Of a stretch of DNA of 38,119 nt, positions 1 to 7,970 are shown piece after piece. The stretch is taken from the NCBI GenBank assembly GCA_903844825.1, contig CAIMVC010000029.1, positions 1 to 38,119 on the forward strand, given 5' to 3'. This DNA is from an uncultured Burkholderiales bacterium (GTDB lineage Bacteria > Pseudomonadota > Gammaproteobacteria > Burkholderiales > Burkholderiaceae_C). The first letter of the stretch is position 1, and each line of letters starts with the position of its first letter. The position numbers were made by a program, and so were the translations under genes. Under the pieces are notes generated by a model. It had not been told where the DNA came from. It did no database searches and worked only from the letters and a program-made list of their open reading frames with translations.

Positions 1-176
1 GGCGTCGCCAGCAGCCGGCCTTTGCGGCGTTCAAAAAGCGCCACGCCGAGCCGGATTTCGAGATGCCGGATCAGCCGGCTGATGCCCGGCTGCGAGACGT
101 GCAAGAGGCGGGCGGCGTCCACGGTGGAGCCGGTCAACATCACGGCTCTGAAGACTTCGATCTGGCGCAAATTCAT
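1..176 (-). CDS. LysR-family transcriptional regulator, N-terminal part (truncated by window edge)
   Basis: Only the first 58 codons are inside the window; the gene continues past position 1. The translation begins MNLRQIEVFRAVMLTGS and continues with an alanine-rich helix, then VSQPGISRLIRHLE and a GVALFERRKG wing. This is the classic LysR winged helix-turn-helix; SQPGISR is the recognition helix. The ATG at 176 is the usual LysR start, a few residues before the HTH. The gene is divergent from the Bug/TctC-type binding protein at 316, the common LysR layout, so it probably controls that gene and the oxidoreductase behind it. The ligand domain is outside the window, so the effector cannot be guessed. 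Confidence 0.9.
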   Translation of the reverse strand, partial: MNLRQIEVFRAVMLTGSTVDAARLLHVSQPGISRLIRHLEIRLGVALFERRKGRLLAT

Positions 177-198
177 GGGTTGACAAGCCGTTCACTGA

Positions 199-213
199 AT
201 AACTCGATGTTAT
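199..213. promoter_or_regulatory. Candidate LysR-type operator (T-N11-A dyad)
   Basis: The 15-bp dyad ATAAC-TCGAT-GTTAT is a perfect 5-bp inverted repeat with a 5-bp spacer. It fits the LysR-box pattern T-N11-A. It lies 22 bp upstream of the divergent LysR start and about 100 bp upstream of the binding-protein gene, in an AT-rich intergenic patch that also carries near-consensus -10-like stretches. Binding by the adjacent regulator is inferred from position and symmetry only. Confidence 0.6.
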
Positions 214-315
214 ACAAATTTTAGTTAAAGGTATTTGAAAGCATCACCCCGGAACATTACGATTTCCGTTTTGGCGCCGCATTGGCCGTGCTTTCAAACC
301 GGGACAGGAGACTCC

Positions 316-1293
316 ATGAAAAGACTTTCGCGCCGTGCCGCTCTGGCCAGCATCGGTGTTGCCCTTTTGGCTGCCACAGGCGTGCAGGCCCAGACCTATC
401 CGGTCAAGCCGGTCAGCTTGATCGTCGGTTTTGCACCGGGCGGATCGGCCGATATCCTGGCGCGCTTGCTGGCGCAAAAATTGACACTCAGCTTGGGTCA
501 GCCGGTGGTCGTTGAGAACAAGCCGGGCGCGGGCGCAACTCTGGCGACGGCTGCGGTCGCAGCGGCCGTCGCTGACGGCCACACCTTGCTGTTTGTCACC
601 AGTGGACACGCGGGGAGTTCCGCGCTCTACCCCAAGCTGCCGTATGACACGCTGACCAGCTTTGTCCCGGTGGCCAAGGTGGGCTCGACACCGGTGCTGG
701 TGGTCGTTCCCGCGGCCAGCCCATTTCGCACGCTCAAGGACGTGGTGAACGCGGCCCGCGCGGCACCCGGCAAGCTCAACTACGCCGCAGGGGGTGGCGG
801 GGCAACCACCACCAACCTGGCGGCCGAATTTCTCAAGGCCGATGCCAGGCTGGAGATGCAGGCGATCCCCTACAAAGGATCGGGCCCGGCTTTAACCGCG
901 CTGCTCGGCGGCGAGCTTGACCTGGGTTTTGACATTCCCACCAGTGCTTTGCCTCACATCAAGTCCGCAAAGATGCGCGCGCTGGCCGTAACGAGCCAGG
1001 TTCGCACGTCGCTGATGCCCGAGGTTCCGACTGTGGCCGAACTGGGGTGGCCGGGATTCGAGGTCACGGGCTGGTTTGGCGTCCTGGCCCCGGCGGGAAC
1101 ACCCCCGGGCGTTGTCGCGCGGCTGAACAAGGAAGTGAATCAGGCGCTGGAGTTGCCGGACGTCAAGGAGCGCCTGATGGCGCTGGCTGTCGAAGGCGGT
1201 TCGGGCAGCCCGGCCGCTTTTGCCGCGCTGATTGAGAGCGATACCCGTCGTTACGTCGAGACCATCCGCCGGATCGGGATCAAAATTGATTGA
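316..1293 (+). CDS. Bug/TctC-family tripartite tricarboxylate transporter substrate-binding protein
   Basis: A 325-residue periplasmic solute-binding protein of the Bug/TctC family, which captures small, usually carboxylated ligands. An export signal, MKRLSRRAALASIG, is followed by a hydrophobic stretch ending VQA-QTYP near residue 25. It contains SRRAAL, which is Tat-like, although Sec export is equally possible. The mature protein starts with the family hallmark YPVKPVSLIVGFAPGGSADILAR and contains NYAAGGGG and PYKGSGPALTALLGGELDLGF, both typical. The ATG at 316 has AGGAG 6-8 bases upstream; an upstream in-frame start lacks such a site and would bury the signal. No TctA/TctB membrane genes are nearby, as is usual for the many orphan Bug proteins of Burkholderiales. 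The ligand is unknown. Its 3' end overlaps the next gene. Confidence 0.9.
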   Translation: MKRLSRRAALASIGVALLAATGVQAQTYPVKPVSLIVGFAPGGSADILARLLAQKLTLSLGQPVVVENKPGAGATLATAAVAAAVADGHTLLFVTSGHAGSSALYPKLPYDTLTSFVPVAKVGSTPVLVVVPAASPFRTLKDVVNAARAAPGKLNYAAGGGGATTTNLAAEFLKADARLEMQAIPYKGSGPALTALLGGELDLGFDIPTSALPHIKSAKMRALAVTSQVRTSLMPEVPTVAELGWPGFEVTGWFGVLAPAGTPPGVVARLNKEVNQALELPDVKERLMALAVEGGSGSPAAFAALIESDTRRYVETIRRIGIKID

Positions 1294-2917
1294 TTCTTTG
1301 GCGCGTCCGGTTGACATGGTTGTGATCGGCGGCGGTTTGGGCGGGGTGTCTGCGGCCCTGGCGGCCGCTCGCCTGCAACAGCGGGTCATTTTGATAGAAG
1401 AACTCGACTGGCTGGGCGGACAATTAACCGCGCAGGGCGTTCCGCCCGACGAGTACCCGTGGATTGAACAGTTCACCGCTTCTCAGAGCTATGCCCATTT
1501 CCGGCGCTGTATCCGTGACCACTACCGACGCAACTACCCGCTGACTGAGTCCGCACGCCATCGGTTTTGCCTCAACCCCGGACAGGGCAATGTGAGTACC
1601 CTGTGCCACGAGCCGCGGGCGGCCGTGGCGGTGATTAATGAGTTGCTTCGCCCTTTCGAAAAGGCCGGGTTCCTGACCGTCCTGAAGCGGCACCGGCTGG
1701 TGCGGGTGGACACCCACGGCGACCAGATCGAGTCGCTGGCGGTCGAAGAACTCGCGACGGGCAAGACCCGCCAGCTTCGCGCCCGCGTGTTCATTGACGC
1801 AACCGAGACCGGGGAGGTGCTGGCGCTGGCCGATGTCGAGCATGTCTTTGGCGCCGAGTCGCAGGCCCAGACGCAAGAGCTGCATGCGCTGGAGGTGGCC
1901 GACCCGTTTGATCAGCAGGCCCTGACCTGGTGTCTGGCTGCCGAGTATTTTCCAGGCGAAGACCACCGCATTGGCAGGCCCGAGGGCTACGAGCGCTTGA
2001 AAACCTTGCAACTGCCGTGTTGGCCGGGGCCGCAGTTCAGCTGGGTACTCAGCGATTTCGTGACCCACCAGCCGCGCGAAAGACCGCTGTTCGCAGGGGC
2101 TACCGACGAGGCTTCGCTGTATGACCTCTGGCATGCCCGCCGCATCGCCTGGCGCAAGAACTTTGAGCCGGGCGCTTACCCCAGCGACATCACCCTGGCC
2201 AACTGGCCTCAGATGGATTATTGGGAAAAACCGGTGATCGGCGTGCCGGCCCTGGAGCGCGAGCAGGCGCTGCAAGAAGCCCGGCAGCTCAGTCTTTCCT
2301 TTTTTTACTGGATGCAGACCGATGCGCCCAGGCATGACGGGGGGTACGGCTACCCCGGCCTCAAACTGCGGGGCGATGTTCTTGGAACCGCTGATGGCCT
2401 GGCCAAGCAGGCCTATTACCGAGAGGGCCGCCGCATACGGGCCGAATTCACGGTGCTCGAGCAGCACATCGGCGTGGCCGCGCGTGCGGGATTGAGCGCA
2501 GCCGAGACGTTCCACGACAGCGTCGGCCTGGGTGCCTACCGGATTGATCTGCACCCCAGCACGCGCGGGCGCAACACGGTGGATATTGACGCCTATCCCT
2601 TCCAGATACCGCTGGGTGCGCTGCTGCCGGTTCGCGTTGACAACCTGCTGCCCGCTTGCAAAAACATCGGAACGACACGCATCACCAATGGGGCCTACCG
2701 GGAACATGCAACCGAGTGGAGCATTGGCGAAGCCAGCGGCACCCTGGCGGCTTTTGCCGTGTCGCGTCAGCTAGCGCCCCGGGCCGTGCGGGCCGACGCA
2801 GGGCTGCTGCGCGAGTTCCAGCAACTGCTGGAGCGCCAGGGCGTGGTCCTGGCCTGGCCGTCTTTTGGCGCGCTGACCCCCCGACTGCGCACAGGCTACG
2901 AGTTTGCTGCGCGCTGA
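1286..2917 (+). CDS. FAD-dependent oxidoreductase (FAD_oxidored family)
   Basis: A flavoprotein of about 543 residues. The N-terminal Rossmann dinucleotide-binding motif is clear: VVIGGGLGGVSAALAAARLQ followed by an acidic strand end ILIEELDWLGGQLTAQG. The internal VFIDATETGEVLALA and the C-terminal LLPACKNIGTTRITNGAYREH resemble the PF12831-type FAD oxidoreductases, which are mostly uncharacterised. The start is uncertain. I chose TTG at 1286, which overlaps the stop of the binding-protein gene; ATG 1316 begins right at the Rossmann strand, and ATG 1232 would overlap the upstream gene by 62 bases. The tight coupling suggests co-transcription and a common substrate, perhaps a carboxylate bound by the upstream protein. 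No signal peptide is visible, so it is likely cytosolic. Function is not assignable beyond family. Confidence 0.8.
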   Translation: MIDSLARPVDMVVIGGGLGGVSAALAAARLQQRVILIEELDWLGGQLTAQGVPPDEYPWIEQFTASQSYAHFRRCIRDHYRRNYPLTESARHRFCLNPGQGNVSTLCHEPRAAVAVINELLRPFEKAGFLTVLKRHRLVRVDTHGDQIESLAVEELATGKTRQLRARVFIDATETGEVLALADVEHVFGAESQAQTQELHALEVADPFDQQALTWCLAAEYFPGEDHRIGRPEGYERLKTLQLPCWPGPQFSWVLSDFVTHQPRERPLFAGATDEASLYDLWHARRIAWRKNFEPGAYPSDITLANWPQMDYWEKPVIGVPALEREQALQEARQLSLSFFYWMQTDAPRHDGGYGYPGLKLRGDVLGTADGLAKQAYYREGRRIRAEFTVLEQHIGVAARAGLSAAETFHDSVGLGAYRIDLHPSTRGRNTVDIDAYPFQIPLGALLPVRVDNLLPACKNIGTTRITNGAYREHATEWSIGEASGTLAAFAVSRQLAPRAVRADAGLLREFQQLLERQGVVLAWPSFGALTPRLRTGYEFAAR

Positions 2918-2940
2918 CCTAAGGTCTGCAGGCAGAGCGC

Positions 2941-2955
2941 ATTCAACAAACGAAT
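2941..2955. promoter_or_regulatory. Possible LysR-type box upstream of the fds genes
   Basis: The 15 bp ATTC-N7-GAAT form a dyad compatible with T-N11-A, 56 bp upstream of the formate dehydrogenase start. GAATC and GATTC form a second, wider dyad just downstream. In Cupriavidus the fds operon is reported to be controlled by a LysR-type activator (FdsR), which makes such a site plausible. With only a 4-bp arm the evidence is weak. The rest of 2918-3010 shows no clear paired -35/-10. Confidence 0.3.
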
Positions 2956-3010
2956 CAGCGCATACATCGATTCAATTTGACGCTTGGCGAGCTTGCGGCG
3001 ACAGTGAGGT

Positions 3011-4876
3011 ATGACTCCGCCCGCATCTTCAGCACCCCGCCCGTCTTCGGACCTTCCCGCCCAGGCCATCGTCTCGCTCGACGGCTTGCGTGACACATTG
3101 CGCCAAAAAAACAAGCTCGGCCGCCTCAAGGGCCGCCAGCCCGAAGAGCTGGCGTTGGCCGAGGTTCGCCAGTTGATGGGTGACAGGCCGCACGCCGGCC
3201 ACCGCCGCGACCTGTTGATCGAGCATCTTCACGTGATTAATGACGCCTACAACTGCCTGCACGACCGGCACCTGGTGGCGCTGGCCCGGGAAATGAATTT
3301 GCCCATGGCCGAGGTCTATGAGGTAGCTACTTTTTATCACCACTTCGAGGTCGTCAAGGGCGACCAGGCCGCGCCGGGCTTGACGGTGCGGGTCTGCGAC
3401 GGACTGAGCTGCGAGCTGGCGGGGGCGGGTGATTTGCTGGCGAGCTTGCCGGCCTGGCTGGACCGTGCCGATGTGCGCGTGATCCCGGCACCCTGTCTGG
3501 GCCGATGCGAGCAGGCGCCGGCGGTGGCGGTGCATCAGCGGGCGCTGGGCCGGGCCACCCAGGCGCAGGTGGCTGAGGCCGTCGATCAAGCCCTGCGCGG
3601 GGTCGCTGCACCGGCTGCCAATGACGCTGCCCAGTTCTCGCCTGCAGCGCATGCGCTCTCGGGGCTGCCCGTGGAGTCGTCCAACGCGCTGCCGGCCTAC
3701 GTGGGCTACAGCGCCTACCGTGCCGCTGGCGGCTATCAACTCGCCAGTCGCCTGGCCGCTGGCGAGTTGCGGCCAGACGAGGTACTCAAGGCGATGGAAG
3801 ACTCGGGCCTGCGCGGCCTGGGCGGCGCGGGTTTCCCGGCCGGTCGCAAGTGGCGCATTGTGCGCGGCCAGGCGGCGCCGCGGCTGATGGCTGTCAATAT
3901 CGACGAGGGTGAGCCCGGCACCTTCAAGGACAGAAGCTACCTCGAGCGTGACCCGCATCGTTTTCTGGAAGGTCTGCTGGTGGCCGCGCAGGTGGTGGGC
4001 GTGCAGGCCTGCTACATCTACCTGCGCGACGAATACCACGACTGCCGCGCCTTGCTGCGCGCTGAAATCGCGCGGCTGCAAGCTGACCCGCCGTGTCCTT
4101 TGCCATTGATCGAACTGCGGCGCGGTGCGGGCGCCTACATCTGCGGTGAGGAGTCGGCCATGATCGAGAGCCTGGAAGGCAAACGCGGCGAGCCGCGCAT
4201 GCGCCCGCCCTACATTGCTGAGGTCGGCCTGTTCGGCAGGCCCACGCTCGAGCACAACTTTGAGACGCTTTACTGGGTGCGCGATATCGTCCAAAGGGGC
4301 GCGGGCTGGTTCAGCAGTTTTGGCCTCAATGGTCGCCAGGGTTTGCGCAGTTTCAGCGTCAGCGGGCGGGTCCGGCAGCCTGGTGTCAAGCTGGCGCCAG
4401 CGGGTATCACGGTGCAGGCGCTGATCGACGACTATTGCGGTGGCATGGCCGAGGGCCAGCAGTTGTACGCTTACCTGCCTGGCGGCGCCTCCGGCGGCAT
4501 CTTGCCGGCTCACCTGAACCAGATCCCGCTGGACTTTGACACCCTGCAGCCCTACGGTTGCTTTATTGGCTCGGCGGCAGTGATCGTGCTGGGCCAGCAC
4601 GACCGGGCGCGGAATGCAGCGCTGAACATGATGCGATTTTTTGAACACGAAAGCTGCGGCCAGTGCACCCCCTGTCGGGTCGGTACTGCCAAGGCTGCGC
4701 AGCTGATGCAGGCCGCGCAATGGGACCAGGGCACGCTGGCAGACCTCAACGATGTGATGGCGGATGCCTCGATTTGCGGCCTCGGCCAGGCCGCGCCCAA
4801 CCCGGTGCGCAGCGTGCTCAAGCATTTTCTGCATGAAGTGGCTCAAGGCGTTAGCGTGGGGGAGCTCCGGTCATGA
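3011..4876 (+). CDS. fdsB: NAD-linked formate dehydrogenase, fused FdsG-FdsB (NuoE-NuoF-like) diaphorase subunit
   Basis: A 621-residue electron-output subunit of soluble NAD+-dependent formate dehydrogenase. Residues about 40-190 form a NuoE/FdsG thioredoxin-like domain with 2Fe-2S ligands C129-x4-C134 and C162-x3-C166. Residues about 225-621 form a NuoF/FdsB domain: a glycine-rich nucleotide site GLGGAGFPAGRKW (269-281), an FMN/NADH region AYICGEESAMIESLEG (375-390), and 4Fe-4S ligands C549, C552, C555 and C589. FdsG and FdsB are separate genes in Cupriavidus and Rhodobacter; here they are one reading frame, joined by an Ala/Pro-rich linker near residues 195-225. The stop overlaps the fdsA start as ATGA, so the two are translationally coupled. 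A GAGG sits very close to the ATG at 3011. By family, it passes electrons from FdsA clusters through FMN to NAD+ in the cytoplasm. Confidence 0.9.
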   Translation: MTPPASSAPRPSSDLPAQAIVSLDGLRDTLRQKNKLGRLKGRQPEELALAEVRQLMGDRPHAGHRRDLLIEHLHVINDAYNCLHDRHLVALAREMNLPMAEVYEVATFYHHFEVVKGDQAAPGLTVRVCDGLSCELAGAGDLLASLPAWLDRADVRVIPAPCLGRCEQAPAVAVHQRALGRATQAQVAEAVDQALRGVAAPAANDAAQFSPAAHALSGLPVESSNALPAYVGYSAYRAAGGYQLASRLAAGELRPDEVLKAMEDSGLRGLGGAGFPAGRKWRIVRGQAAPRLMAVNIDEGEPGTFKDRSYLERDPHRFLEGLLVAAQVVGVQACYIYLRDEYHDCRALLRAEIARLQADPPCPLPLIELRRGAGAYICGEESAMIESLEGKRGEPRMRPPYIAEVGLFGRPTLEHNFETLYWVRDIVQRGAGWFSSFGLNGRQGLRSFSVSGRVRQPGVKLAPAGITVQALIDDYCGGMAEGQQLYAYLPGGASGGILPAHLNQIPLDFDTLQPYGCFIGSAAVIVLGQHDRARNAALNMMRFFEHESCGQCTPCRVGTAKAAQLMQAAQWDQGTLADLNDVMADASICGLGQAAPNPVRSVLKHFLHEVAQGVSVGELRS

Positions 4877-7800
4877 GCACGTCAAGCCACAACCAGAGCA
4901 TCCCCCAGCAGGGCGGTGCCGTGCACGAGCAAGCCCGCACGATTGCGTTCGAGCTCGACGGTCAGGCCGTCACGGCTTTTGATGGCGAGAGCATTCTCAG
5001 CGCCGCTGAACGCCACGGGGTACAGATTCCGCGCCTGTGTTTCAAGGACGGCCTGCGCGCCGACGGCAATTGCCGCGCCTGCGTGGTCGAGATCCAGGGC
5101 GAGCGCGTGCTGGCCCCCAGCTGCTGCCGTCAGGCCACGGCCGGCATGGTCGTGCAGGCCGGCAGCGAACGCGCGCTCAAGAGCCAGAAGATGGTGCTGG
5201 AGTTGCTGCTGTCTGACATGCCAGACGTGGGCTACAAGTGGACCGACGAGTTGACCGGCGGCTCGACTGGTGACTTGACCGGCGCTTTAGCCGATGAGTC
5301 TGCCGACGCGCTGGCGGATGCTGCACCCCGCGCACCAGACGGCGTGGTGACCGGCCAGCATGGCCAGCACGGCGAACTCAGCGACTGGGTGGCCCGGCTG
5401 GGCGTGGTGGTCCGGCCTGAACTCACGGCGGTGCGCCGCGAGCCCGTCCAGGCTGACTTGTCCCACCCCGCCATGGCAGTGAACCTGGACGCCTGCATCC
5501 AGTGCAATCGCTGCGTGCGCGCCTGCCGCGAGACCCAGGTCAACGACGTGATTGGCTATGCCCGGCGCGGTGCGCTCAGCCAGATCGTCTTTGATCTCGA
5601 TGACGCCATGGGCGACAGCAGCTGCGTGGCCTGCGGCGAATGCGTGCAGGCCTGCCCGACGGGTGCGCTCATGCCCAAAACCCGGGTCGGCTCGCAGCGG
5701 GTTGACCAGCAGGTCGACTCGGTCTGCCCTTTTTGCGGTGTCGGTTGTCTGCTGACCTACCAGGTCAGGGACAACAAAATCGTCAGCGTCGAGGGTCGCG
5801 ACGGCCCGGCCAACCACAGCCGGCTCTGCGTCAAGGGCCGGTTTGGCTTTGACTACGCCCACAGCCCGCAGCGTTTGACCGTGCCGCTGATCCGCAAGGC
5901 CGGCGTGCCCAAAGACCCGGCGGCCTTGCAGCAGCTCAACCGCCACTCGGCCGACTGGTCCGAGGTGTTTCGCGAAGCCTCCTGGGAGGAAGCGCTGGCG
6001 CTGTCGGGCAGCACGCTGCGCAGCCTTCGTGACAGGCAGGGCAAAAAATCGCTGGCGGGTTTTGGCTCGGCCAAGGGCAGCAACGAAGAAGCCTATTTGT
6101 TTCAGAAGCTGGTGCGCACCGGCTTTGGCAGCAACAACGTCGACCACTGCACGCGCCTGTGCCATGCGTCGAGTGTGGCCGCGCTGCTCGAGGGCGTGGG
6201 TTCGGCTGCGGTCAGCAACCAGGTCAATGACGTCGAGCATGCCGAGCTGATTTTTGTCATTGGCTCCAACCCCACCGCCAACCACCCGGTGGCGGCCACC
6301 TGGATGAAAAACGCCGCCAAGCGGGGCGCCAAGATTGTGCTGGCCGATCCCCGCGTGACCGACCTTGGCAAGCACGCCTGGCGCACGCTGCAGTTCAAGC
6401 CCGACACCGATGTGGCCATGCTCAACGCACTGATCCACACCGTGATTGACGAAGGCTTGACGGACGAGACGTTTATTCGCGAACGGGCCAGCAACTACGA
6501 GGCCCTGAAAGAAAACGTCAAGGGCTATAGCCCCGAGGCCATGGCGCCGATCTGCGGCGTGGCGGCGCAGACCCTGCGCGAGGTGGCGCGCGAATTTGCG
6601 CGTGCCAAAGGGGCCATGGTCCTGTGGGGCATGGGCGTGAGCCAGCATGTGCACGGCACCGACAACGCCCGCTGCCTGATTGCGCTGGTGACCGTCACCG
6701 GCCAGATCGGCAAGCCCGGCTCGGGCCTGCATCCGCTGCGGGGCCAGAACAATGTGCAGGGCGCCAGCGACGCGGGCCTTATTCCCATGATGTTTCCCAA
6801 CTACCAGCGCGTCAGCGAGCCGGCCGCACACGCCTGGTTCGAGAATTTCTGGCAGACCCCGCTGGACCCGCAGCCCGGCTACACGGTGGTTGAAATCATG
6901 CACACGGCGCTGGCGCCCGACAGCGACCCGCACAAGGTGCGCGGCATGTACATCATGGGCGAGAACCCGGCCATGAGCGACCCCGACCTGAACCATGCGC
7001 GCCATGCGCTGGCCAGTCTGGAGCATCTGGTGGTGCAGGATATTTTCATGACCGAAACAGCCTGGCTTGCCGACGTGGTGCAGCCGGCCACAGCTTGGCC
7101 GGAAAAAACTGGCACGGTGACCAACACCGACCGCATGCTGCAACTCGGCCAGCAGGCCTTGCAGCCGCCGGGTCAGGCGCGTGCCGACCTGTGGATCATC
7201 CAGCAGATGGCGCGCAGTCTGGGGTTGCAATGGCAATACGAAGGTGAACACGACGGCGTGGCGGCGGTGTACGAAGAAATGCGCCAGGCCATGCACGCCT
7301 CGATCGCCGGTATCAGCTGGGAGCGTCTGCAGCGCCAGTCGAGCGTGACCTACCCTTGCCTCACCGATGACGACCCCGGCGCACCGACCGTCTTCATCGA
7401 CCGATTTGACACGGCGGACGGCCGCGTGCACCTGGTGCCGGCTGACATCATTCCCGCAGCCGAGCGACCCGATGCCCACTACCCTTTTGTGCTGATCACC
7501 GGCCGCCAGCTCGAGCACTGGCATACCGGCAGCATGACGCGCCGCGCCGAGGTGCTCGACGCGCTCGAGCCAATCGCCACCGCCTCCCTGTGCGCTGCCG
7601 ACCTGCGCAAGTTAGCGCTCGAGCCTGGCGATGTGATCACGGTACAGTCGCGCCGCGGTGAGGTGGCCATTCATGTGCGGCGCGACGATGGCACGCCCGA
7701 AGGCGCAGTGTTCATTCCGTTTGCCTATTACGAGGCAGCCGCCAACCTGATGACCCACGCCGCGCTCGATCCCTTTGGCAAGATCCCCGAGTTCAAGTAC

Positions 7801-7878
7801 TGCGCGGTTGCGATCCGACGCGGCGGGCAACTGGCAACTAGTCAGGGCTATTTGCAGCCGGCGCAGGCCGTGGTTTGA
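4873..7878 (+). CDS. fdsA: NAD-linked formate dehydrogenase catalytic subunit (molybdopterin, FdsA)
   Basis: A 1001-residue molybdenum or tungsten bis-MGD subunit that oxidises formate to CO2. Domains in order are: a 2Fe-2S ferredoxin domain (C56, C67, C70, C84 or C85); a long low-complexity linker (about 120-170); a double 4Fe-4S domain (C208/C211/C214/C218 and C251/C254/C257/C261); and the catalytic domain with a proximal 4Fe-4S site C285-x2-C288-x3-C292 and C319. The active site is C430-H431 in VDHCTRLCHASSVAA, so this is a cysteine, not selenocysteine, enzyme. The MGD-binding motif GMGVSQHVHGTDNAR and a C-terminal molydopterin-dinucleotide domain (GRQLEHWHTGSMTRR) are present. There is no signal peptide, so it is cytosolic. 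No cysteine lies between residues 85 and 208, so the His-Cys3 cluster known from NuoG cannot form. No fdsD follows. Confidence 0.93.
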   Translation: MSTSSHNQSIPQQGGAVHEQARTIAFELDGQAVTAFDGESILSAAERHGVQIPRLCFKDGLRADGNCRACVVEIQGERVLAPSCCRQATAGMVVQAGSERALKSQKMVLELLLSDMPDVGYKWTDELTGGSTGDLTGALADESADALADAAPRAPDGVVTGQHGQHGELSDWVARLGVVVRPELTAVRREPVQADLSHPAMAVNLDACIQCNRCVRACRETQVNDVIGYARRGALSQIVFDLDDAMGDSSCVACGECVQACPTGALMPKTRVGSQRVDQQVDSVCPFCGVGCLLTYQVRDNKIVSVEGRDGPANHSRLCVKGRFGFDYAHSPQRLTVPLIRKAGVPKDPAALQQLNRHSADWSEVFREASWEEALALSGSTLRSLRDRQGKKSLAGFGSAKGSNEEAYLFQKLVRTGFGSNNVDHCTRLCHASSVAALLEGVGSAAVSNQVNDVEHAELIFVIGSNPTANHPVAATWMKNAAKRGAKIVLADPRVTDLGKHAWRTLQFKPDTDVAMLNALIHTVIDEGLTDETFIRERASNYEALKENVKGYSPEAMAPICGVAAQTLREVAREFARAKGAMVLWGMGVSQHVHGTDNARCLIALVTVTGQIGKPGSGLHPLRGQNNVQGASDAGLIPMMFPNYQRVSEPAAHAWFENFWQTPLDPQPGYTVVEIMHTALAPDSDPHKVRGMYIMGENPAMSDPDLNHARHALASLEHLVVQDIFMTETAWLADVVQPATAWPEKTGTVTNTDRMLQLGQQALQPPGQARADLWIIQQMARSLGLQWQYEGEHDGVAAVYEEMRQAMHASIAGISWERLQRQSSVTYPCLTDDDPGAPTVFIDRFDTADGRVHLVPADIIPAAERPDAHYPFVLITGRQLEHWHTGSMTRRAEVLDALEPIATASLCAADLRKLALEPGDVITVQSRRGEVAIHVRRDDGTPEGAVFIPFAYYEAAANLMTHAALDPFGKIPEFKYCAVAIRRGGQLATSQGYLQPAQAVV

Positions 7879-7938
7879 AGCAGCAGCCCAGCGGCTGCGC
7901 GGCATTCTTGGCCACAAGCTGATGGGCGCCAAGCGATC

Positions 7939-7970
7939 GCGCCTGAGCGATCGATTGGCCGCTCAGGCGC
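7939..7970. terminator. 11-bp perfect inverted repeat between convergent fdsA and hutG
   Basis: The arms GCGCCTGAGCG (7939-7949) and CGCTCAGGCGC (7960-7970) pair perfectly around a 10-base loop. It lies 60 bp after fdsA and overlaps the last codons of hutG, where two long transcription units converge. No U-tract follows on either strand, so it is either a weak bidirectional barrier to read-through or a 3'-end stabilising hairpin rather than a textbook intrinsic terminator. Confidence 0.5.

Noticed and set aside
2977..2982. TTGACG as -35 of the fds operon
   Set aside because: No acceptable -10 at 16-18 bp downstream.
3029..4846. Long open frame antisense to the fdsB fusion
   Set aside because: Shadow frame of the NuoE/NuoF-like gene, low-complexity translation.
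5287..7524. Long open frame antisense to fdsA (about 745 codons)
   Set aside because: High-GC shadow of a clear molybdoenzyme gene; the sequence is His/Gln/Arg-rich with no domain signature.
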